Positions 23,413-28,267 of a stretch of DNA of 28,267 nt are shown piece by piece; within the stretch, counting starts at the first letter, position 1; the number at the start of each line of letters is the position of its first letter. The translations under genes and the position numbers were made by a program. This stretch comes from Brotonthovivens sp045629925. GTDB lineage: Bacteria; Bacillota; Clostridia; Lachnospirales; Lachnospiraceae. Under the pieces are notes generated by a model, which saw nothing but the letters and a program-made list of their open reading frames with translations, did not search any database and had not been told where the DNA came from. The stretch is from assembly GCA_045629925.1 (NCBI GenBank), contig JAZQSD010000042.1, forward strand, positions 1 to 28,267, given 5' to 3'.

Positions 23413-24138
23413 TTGGAACCAATATTAAAAGTTGAACATTTGGCTATTTCATTTGGTAGCAATCATGTATTAAAAGACATCAACTTCGAGCTTGGGGATA
23501 ACGAAATATTGGGTATTGTCGGACCTAACGGTGCAGGTAAGACAGTAATGCTTAATCTTATTACTGGTATTCTCAAACCAACAGGCGGAAAAATCACCTA
23601 TATGGGACAGGACATTACAAATCAGAAAATCACTGAGAGAGTAAAGATGGGATTCGGACGTACTTTCCAGGTGCCACGTTCATTTGAGAAGATGACCGCT
23701 TATGAGAATGTCATGACGGGTGGAATGTTTGGAGATGGACTGAGCCAGCAGGCAGCAGGAAAACGAGCAGTTGAAATTTTAGAGTTGATTGGGTTAAAAG
23801 ATAAAGGTAACACAGTAGCAGGTCAGTTAGGACTTCTTGACAGAAAGAGATTAGAAATTGGTGTGGCATTAGCATCCAAACCAAAGATTCTTCTTTTTGA
23901 CGAAGTAGCCGGCGGTCTGACAGAAACAGAAGTTGAAGACATGCTTAAACTTGTTAAAGTGTTGAAATCAGAAGGATATGCTATCATCTGGATCGAACAC
24001 GTTATCCAGACAATGCTGAAAGGTACTGACAGAGTATTGCTTTTAGCAGATGGTAGAGACATTATCTGCGGACTTCCAGCAGATGTAATGGCTTCTGAAG
24101 AAGTTGAAGAAGTATATCTGGGGGTGAGAAAGAAATAA
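23413..24138 (+). CDS. livG: ABC transporter ATP-binding protein, LivG type
   Basis: Cytoplasmic ATPase of the importer, 241 residues. Walker A is GPNGAGKT and Walker B is ILLFDEVAGGL; the LivG-specific GRTFQVPRSFEKMTAYENVM Q-loop region is present. The signature segment reads QLGLLDRKRLEI instead of LSGGQ-like, a deviation seen in some LivG relatives. The frame opens at ATG 23347, but that lies within the mRNA hairpin region. TTG 23413 has AGGAGG 7 bases upstream and gives the family-typical N-terminus MEPILKVEHLAISFG, so I choose it. The stop overlaps the livF start by one base (TAATG). The symbol reflects family, not proven substrate. Confidence 0.92.
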   Translation: MEPILKVEHLAISFGSNHVLKDINFELGDNEILGIVGPNGAGKTVMLNLITGILKPTGGKITYMGQDITNQKITERVKMGFGRTFQVPRSFEKMTAYENVMTGGMFGDGLSQQAAGKRAVEILELIGLKDKGNTVAGQLGLLDRKRLEIGVALASKPKILLFDEVAGGLTETEVEDMLKLVKVLKSEGYAIIWIEHVIQTMLKGTDRVLLLADGRDIICGLPADVMASEEVEEVYLGVRKK

Positions 24139-24869
24139 TGAGTGCAAAAGACATTATCTTAAAAGTTGAAGACCTTCAGGTTCATTACGGAGACTTTCTC
24201 GCTATCGAGAATTTATCCATGAGTATTGAAAAAGGCACCATTACAACAATCATCGGCGCTAACGGCGCGGGCAAATCCACTTTGCTTGATGCGGTAATGG
24301 GTATCAATAAACCTACAAAAGGAAAAATCACTTTCTGTGGCGAAGACATTACAGGCTTAAGAACAAGTGCAATTGTTCAGAAGGGTCTTACAATGGCGCC
24401 AGAAGGAAGTTTAGTTTTCGAAGGTATGAGCGTAAGAGAAAACCTTTTAATGGGCGCATACGTTCCTACATCCAGAAAGAAAAAAGATGATTTAATGGAA
24501 AAAGTATTTACACTTTTCCCTGTATTAAAAGAAAAGGAAAAACAGCTTGCTACTTTCCTTTCCGGTGGACAGCGTCAGATGCTTGCTATTGCAAGAGCTA
24601 TCATGGCTGATCCAAAACTTATCATTTGTGATGAGATTTCTCTTGGTCTGGCTCCAGTTGTTATCAACGACATTTTTGACAGAGTAAAAGAAATCAACCA
24701 GACAGGTATGACTTTCGTGATCGTAGATCAGGAAGTTCAGAGAAGTATGGACAACTCTCATTACAGCTATGTAATGGTTAAAGGTAACATGGTAATGAAC
24801 GGCGTTCCAAGCGAACTGCCAGCAGACGAAGTTCGTGATGCGTTCTTCGGTATGAACAAATACGCATAA
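24138..24869 (+). CDS. livF: ABC transporter ATP-binding protein, LivF type
   Basis: Second ATPase of the importer, 243 residues, shorter at the C-terminus than LivG as usual. It has Walker A GANGAGKST, a perfect LSGGQRQMLAIARA signature, and Walker B LIICDEISLGLAP, which is the LivF hallmark. The switch region reads VIVDQEV, where LivF proteins usually have VEQN. It starts within the livG stop codon (translational coupling) and precedes the permeases by 13 bp. Substrate specificity lies in the binding protein and permeases. Confidence 0.94.
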   Translation: MSAKDIILKVEDLQVHYGDFLAIENLSMSIEKGTITTIIGANGAGKSTLLDAVMGINKPTKGKITFCGEDITGLRTSAIVQKGLTMAPEGSLVFEGMSVRENLLMGAYVPTSRKKKDDLMEKVFTLFPVLKEKEKQLATFLSGGQRQMLAIARAIMADPKLIICDEISLGLAPVVINDIFDRVKEINQTGMTFVIVDQEVQRSMDNSHYSYVMVKGNMVMNGVPSELPADEVRDAFFGMNKYA

Positions 24870-24882
24870 GGAGGAGTAAGAA

Positions 24883-25749
24883 ATGTTAATGCAGAGTATT
24901 GTAACTGGTGTACTCCTTGGCGGTTTGTACGCGGTTATCGGTCTTGGTATGTCCATCGTTTTCGGTATCATGAAGCTGACAAATATCGCTCATGGTAACC
25001 TGATGATGATGTCATCCTTTATTATTATGGTTCTCACAACATCTTATATTCCAAACGTTATTTTGGCGCTTATTATCACCATTGTGATTATGGTTGTCAT
25101 AGGCTTCCTGTTCCAGACAACGTTGGTTAATAAGGTTATTGATAAGGGTGATGAGCCAGCCCTTCTGGTAACATTTGGTCTTTCCATCGTTATCCAGAAC
25201 ATTCTTGACGTTATCTTTGGTGCAGATGCTCGTTCCATCAGAACACCATTTGCAACAGTAAACGTTATTGATACAGAACTTGTATCTGTATCTGGTGCAT
25301 ATTTATGTAACTTTATTGTAGCGGTAGTAGTTATTCTTCTTCTGTCTGCAATTATCAAAAATACATACTTAGGTAGAGCGATCCGAGCAACTTCTGATAA
25401 CAAGAAGGCTGCAGAACTTATGGGTGTTAACACTAAAAAGTTCTTCGCGATTACAATGGGTATCGCTATGGCAACAGCAGCAGTTGCTGGTCTGTTAGTT
25501 GGTAATACATTCGTATTCTACCCTCATTCTGGTACAACATACCTGATCATCGCGTTCGGTGTAGTAGTTATTGGTGGTATGGGTTCTATCGGCGGTACAC
25601 TTGTCGGTGGTATCTGCTTCGGTCTTGCTCAGCTGCTTGGTTCTTATTTCTTCGGAACAGGTTTCCAGCTGCTGACAGGTTATGTATTCATGCTTGTAGT
25701 TTTAGCAACAAGACCAAACGGTCTGTTTGCAAAAGCGGCACGTAAGTAA
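24883..25749 (+). CDS. livH: ABC transporter permease, LivH type
   Basis: Membrane permease, 288 residues with about eight hydrophobic helices, of the branched-chain amino acid importer family. Diagnostic segments are GVLLGGLYAVIGLGMSIVFG near the N-terminus, NIAHGNLMM, the coupling-helix region LGRAIRATSDNKKAAELMGVN, and GGMGSIGGTLVGGICFG. ATG 24883 has AGGAGG. It pairs with the LivM-type permease 14 bp downstream. Here the ATPase genes come before the permease genes, unlike the livHMGF order of E. coli. Confidence 0.94.
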   Translation: MLMQSIVTGVLLGGLYAVIGLGMSIVFGIMKLTNIAHGNLMMMSSFIIMVLTTSYIPNVILALIITIVIMVVIGFLFQTTLVNKVIDKGDEPALLVTFGLSIVIQNILDVIFGADARSIRTPFATVNVIDTELVSVSGAYLCNFIVAVVVILLLSAIIKNTYLGRAIRATSDNKKAAELMGVNTKKFFAITMGIAMATAAVAGLLVGNTFVFYPHSGTTYLIIAFGVVVIGGMGSIGGTLVGGICFGLAQLLGSYFFGTGFQLLTGYVFMLVVLATRPNGLFAKAARK

Positions 25750-25763
25750 GGGGGAGGTATATT

Positions 25764-26738
25764 ATGGCAGAAGTATTAAACGCAAAGAAAAGCTCCCCAT
25801 TTAATCTCAAGAAACTTATTTTCCTTCTTGTGATTGTGTTCTTCGTAACATTTAACTTTTGGGGACCAGCATACGCAGTAAGTGTATTAACACTTGTTAT
25901 GCTGTATATGTCAATGGGACAGATGTGGAACCTTTTAAGTGGTTACACAGGGCTGACATCTCTTGGTCAGCAGGCATTCATCGGTATCGGTGGTTTCTCT
26001 CTGGCAGTATGTTGTCAGAAGTTCGGCCTTCCAATTTTTGTAGGATTTATCGTTGCAGGTGCATTTGCAATCGGATTCTCTATTCTGATTTCTGTTCCTG
26101 TATTTAAGATGAATGGTGTATACTTTACAATCGGTACATGGATCATTGCAGAAGCAATGTATGTATTCTTTGTTAACTGGAAATTCGTTAACTACGGTAT
26201 CGGATTTACAATTACATCCGCATTCAAACTTCCAACATGGGCAATTCCGCTTATGGCGACGATAATGGGTCTTGGATCTATCATTCTGGTACAGTTTATC
26301 CTTCGCTCCAGATTAGGTCTTGCTATGATGGCAGTTCGTGATAACACAAGTGCAGCAGAAGTTCGTGGTATCCAGATCTTCAAAACAAAGCTGATCGTAT
26401 TTATGATCGCTTCTATGTGGGTTGCTCTTACTGGTGTAGTTATTTACTTGAACCAGGCTTACATCGTTCCATCTGCAGCATTTGGTATTGACTGGACAAT
26501 TGCGATGACATTCATCGTAATCATTGGTGGATCTGGAACAATTGAAGGACCAATCATTGGTGCTATTGTATATGTAATCTTAAAACAGTACTTATACAAC
26601 TTCCCAGGTCTCAGCAACATCTTCCTTGGTATCATTGCTATCATTATCATCTTGGTTGCTCCAGGCGGAATCATGGGCTTTATCAAGAAAAAATGGAATA
26701 TCGACTTATTCGGTATTCGCAGAAAGATGCCAGAATAA
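25764..26738 (+). CDS. livM: ABC transporter permease, LivM type
   Basis: Second permease, 324 residues with about eight to nine helices. Family marks: NLLSGYTGLTSLGQQAFIGIG, the EAA-like coupling loop LRSRLGLAMMAVRDNTSAAEVRG, and IGGSGTIEGPIIGAIV. ATG 25764 has GGGGGAGG. With LivH it forms the channel of the importer. No terminator follows, so transcription may run into the UroD-like gene at 26835, physically linking uptake with that enzyme. Confidence 0.94.
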   Translation: MAEVLNAKKSSPFNLKKLIFLLVIVFFVTFNFWGPAYAVSVLTLVMLYMSMGQMWNLLSGYTGLTSLGQQAFIGIGGFSLAVCCQKFGLPIFVGFIVAGAFAIGFSILISVPVFKMNGVYFTIGTWIIAEAMYVFFVNWKFVNYGIGFTITSAFKLPTWAIPLMATIMGLGSIILVQFILRSRLGLAMMAVRDNTSAAEVRGIQIFKTKLIVFMIASMWVALTGVVIYLNQAYIVPSAAFGIDWTIAMTFIVIIGGSGTIEGPIIGAIVYVILKQYLYNFPGLSNIFLGIIAIIIILVAPGGIMGFIKKKWNIDLFGIRRKMPE

Positions 26739-26785
26739 ATCGTGTTGTATACGGATAGTAATATCTGTTAAATATATTGATTTAA

Positions 26786-26800
26786 ATGCATGTTTTGCAT
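26786..26800 (+). promoter_or_regulatory. LysR-type palindrome before UroD-like 3
   Basis: ATGCATGTTTTGCAT has perfect ATGCA/TGCAT arms and the T-N11-A form. It lies only 35 bases before the gene start, too close for a -65 activation site, so if functional it would act as an operator or downstream site. Confidence 0.35.
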
Positions 26801-26834
26801 AGATATTTATTATCAATAAGAAGGAGACATGGCT

Positions 26835-27809
26835 ATGAAAGAAATGACAGCAAAAGAAAGAGTCATGGCGTTTTTCCAGCACAAACCAATGGACAAGTTC
26901 CCTACAGATGAAGGTCTGTTCGTTTTATTCGATCCAGAAACAATCGGAGAACGTCCACCACACTTAACAGGCGGCACAGACTGGTTTGGCGTTGAATGGA
27001 AATATGAAGAAAATATCGGAGCTATCGCTCCAGATCATTCTCAGGATCCAGTTTTAGAAGATATCTGCGACTGGAAAGAAATCGTAAAATTCCCTGATCT
27101 TGAAGCATGGGATTGGAGTCGTGTAGAAGAAATCGATCACATCAGCGAAATCGATCGTGAAAACAAAGTGTTTGAAATGATGTTCGTAAACGGACCTTTC
27201 GAAAGACTTCATATGCTGATGGGCTTTGAAAATGCACTTTGTGCAATGCTCACAGATCCAGAAGAAGTAGAAGCTTTTATGAATGCTTTTATGGAATGGA
27301 AGTTAAAACTGATGGAAAAAGTAGTTGAAATCTACAAACCAGACGTTCTTATGTTCCACGATGACTGGGGTACACAGAACAGTATGTTCTTCTCACCAGA
27401 ACTTTGGAGAGAACTGATCAAACCTCAGATCAAAAAAGCAGTTGATAAATGTCATGAACTTGGCGTAATCTTTGAAATGCATTCCTGCGGTTTCATTGAA
27501 CCAGTTGTTCCTGATTTCGTAGAATTAGGAATCGATTCCTGGCAGGGAATGGAAATCAACGATATTGCTAAGTTAAAAGCTATCACAGGCGACAAACTCT
27601 CTTATCATACAACTCCAGATTACCAGAAATATCACACAGAAGAACTGTGCGGTACAATGGTAGAAGAATCTGTAAGAGAACGTGTTCGCGAAACATTCCT
27701 TAAAAATGCAGAAGGATATTGCTACATGCCAATGTTCCTGCCATTCGGCGGACATGCAAAAGACATCATGATTGATGAAATTGCAAAATGTAGCGAAACA
27801 GTTTACTAA
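26835..27809 (+). CDS. UroD-superfamily protein with zinc-methyltransferase signature (3)
   Basis: A 324-residue close paralogue of the protein at 17627; long stretches such as DHISEIDREN, NGPFERLHMLMGFENALCAM and VVPDFVELGIDSWQGMEIN are identical. The zinc-ligand set H216-S-C218...C296 is conserved at the same positions, as is FHDDWGTQ. The likely role is methyl transfer to or from a corrinoid protein, by analogy with MtaA/MtbA; true HemE is excluded by the missing N-terminal substrate motif. ATG 26835 (MKEMTAKER) is preferred over 26829, because AAGGAG at 26821-26826 is 8 bases from the former but only 2 from the latter. Last gene of the importer operon, ending at the terminator 27892-27946. 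Confidence 0.87.
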   Translation: MKEMTAKERVMAFFQHKPMDKFPTDEGLFVLFDPETIGERPPHLTGGTDWFGVEWKYEENIGAIAPDHSQDPVLEDICDWKEIVKFPDLEAWDWSRVEEIDHISEIDRENKVFEMMFVNGPFERLHMLMGFENALCAMLTDPEEVEAFMNAFMEWKLKLMEKVVEIYKPDVLMFHDDWGTQNSMFFSPELWRELIKPQIKKAVDKCHELGVIFEMHSCGFIEPVVPDFVELGIDSWQGMEINDIAKLKAITGDKLSYHTTPDYQKYHTEELCGTMVEESVRERVRETFLKNAEGYCYMPMFLPFGGHAKDIMIDEIAKCSETVY

Positions 27810-27891
27810 TCTATTTCAAAAATAGTTTGAAATTATTATTGGTAAAAGCAAAAAATTAAATACGTATGGGGACGAGATTTAATTAGATGAA

Positions 27892-27946
27892 ATCAGCGTC
27901 TGCTGGCGAGTGTTCAAGTAATGCTCACGGCAGACGCTGATTTTTT
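27892..27946 (+). terminator. Intrinsic terminator after UroD-like 3
   Basis: ATCAGCGTCTGC (27892-27903) pairs perfectly with GCAGACGCTGAT (27930-27941), with an inner GAG..CTC stem and a run of six Ts. Confidence 0.93.
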
Positions 27947-27979
27947 GTTATGATAGAAGACGATGCAAAAGCAAGTCTT

Positions 27980-28267
27980 GGAAGAGAAGTGGAGGGGGTA
28001 AGAGGCGAAGAAAAGCCAAGAAAATACCCCCGGAAGAGAAAAGAAGGGGGTAAGAGGCTGAGAAAAGCCAGGAAAATACCCCCGGAAGAGAAGAGGAGGG
28101 GGTAAGGGGCAAAGAAAAGCCAAGAAAATACCCCCGGAAGAGAAGTGGAGGGGGTAAGGGGCAAAGAAAAGCCAGGAAAATACCCCCCAGAAGAGAAGTG
28201 GAGGGGGTAAGAGGCGAAGAAAAGCCAGGAAAATACCCCCGGAAGAGAAGTGGAGGGGGTAAGAGGC
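27980..28267. repeat. 52-bp tandem repeat array with internal inverted arms (runs off the edge)
   Basis: At least five full copies and part of a sixth, starting at 27980, 28032, 28084, 28136, about 28188 (this copy is 53 bp) and 28241. Each unit reads GGAAGAGAAG, then GGGGGTA, an A-rich middle with GGC and GCC arms, then TACCCCC. GGGGGTA/TACCCCC plus GGC/GCC can fold into a hairpin, and the arms are conserved while the middle varies. There are no unique spacers. The remaining bases from 27810 hold only the terminator and no credible gene. Confidence 0.9.

Noticed and set aside
27914..28164. Minus-strand open frames with repeated Leu-Pro-Phe-Arg-Gly-type motifs
   Set aside because: They are translations of the 52-bp tandem repeat; the period shifts frame each copy, two frames overlap equally well, and no ribosome binding site is present.
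27980..28267. CRISPR array
   Set aside because: Units are contiguous 52-bp copies with no unique spacers of constant length and no cas genes nearby.

Overview
The window looks like chromosomal DNA of an anaerobic Clostridia, most likely a Lachnospiraceae-type gut bacterium. This rests on a moderately AT-rich sequence, strong AGGAGG-type ribosome binding sites, the relA–MBL–hemZ–hisS–aspS gene order, and genes resembling corrinoid-linked methyltransferases. No genus can be assigned from sequence alone. No rRNA, tRNA, phage, insertion sequence or CRISPR array was seen.

Region 1 (1-6213) is housekeeping and accessory. It holds a 5'-truncated P-loop protein with a long acidic middle, glgB (glycogen branching enzyme), a PAP2 lipid phosphatase, a convergent cyclophilin-type peptidyl-prolyl isomerase, and a GNAT acetyltransferase whose promoter overlaps the isomerase promoter back to back.

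Region 2 (6214-14064) is one rightward operon: bifunctional (p)ppGpp synthetase/hydrolase, metallo-beta-lactamase-fold hydrolase, hemZ, hisS and aspS. It starts at a good sigma-A promoter (6236-6264) and ends at a terminator (14015-14064). It has two translational oddities. One is a hairpin inserted between a perfect Shine-Dalgarno and the start of the MBL gene. The other is a T_TTT_TTC heptamer directly before that gene's stop; a -1 shift there would continue the frame exactly into an ATGA overlap with hemZ.

Region 3 (14065-27946) is the most interesting part. It contains three paralogous LysR regulators, three UroD-superfamily proteins, a sodium/solute symporter followed by two tiny one-helix membrane proteins, and a complete branched-chain-type ABC importer (lipoprotein, two ATPases, two permeases). 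Two of the UroD proteins carry an H-x-C...C set like that of the MtaA/MtbA zinc methyltransferases; the third has lost H-x-C. The arrangement is LysR1> <UroD1 LysR2> <UroD2 SSS> smA> smB> LysR3> SBP> livG-F-H-M> UroD3>. Palindromes of the form AT-N11-AT lie at several of these promoters, at about -65 from the predicted start at three of them. I infer a regulated uptake and demethylation or C1-transfer locus for unknown small molecules. The corrinoid protein and its activase are not in the window.

Region 4 (27947-28267) is non-coding. It holds a 52-bp tandem repeat, each unit with GGGGGTA/TACCCCC arms, running off the right edge.
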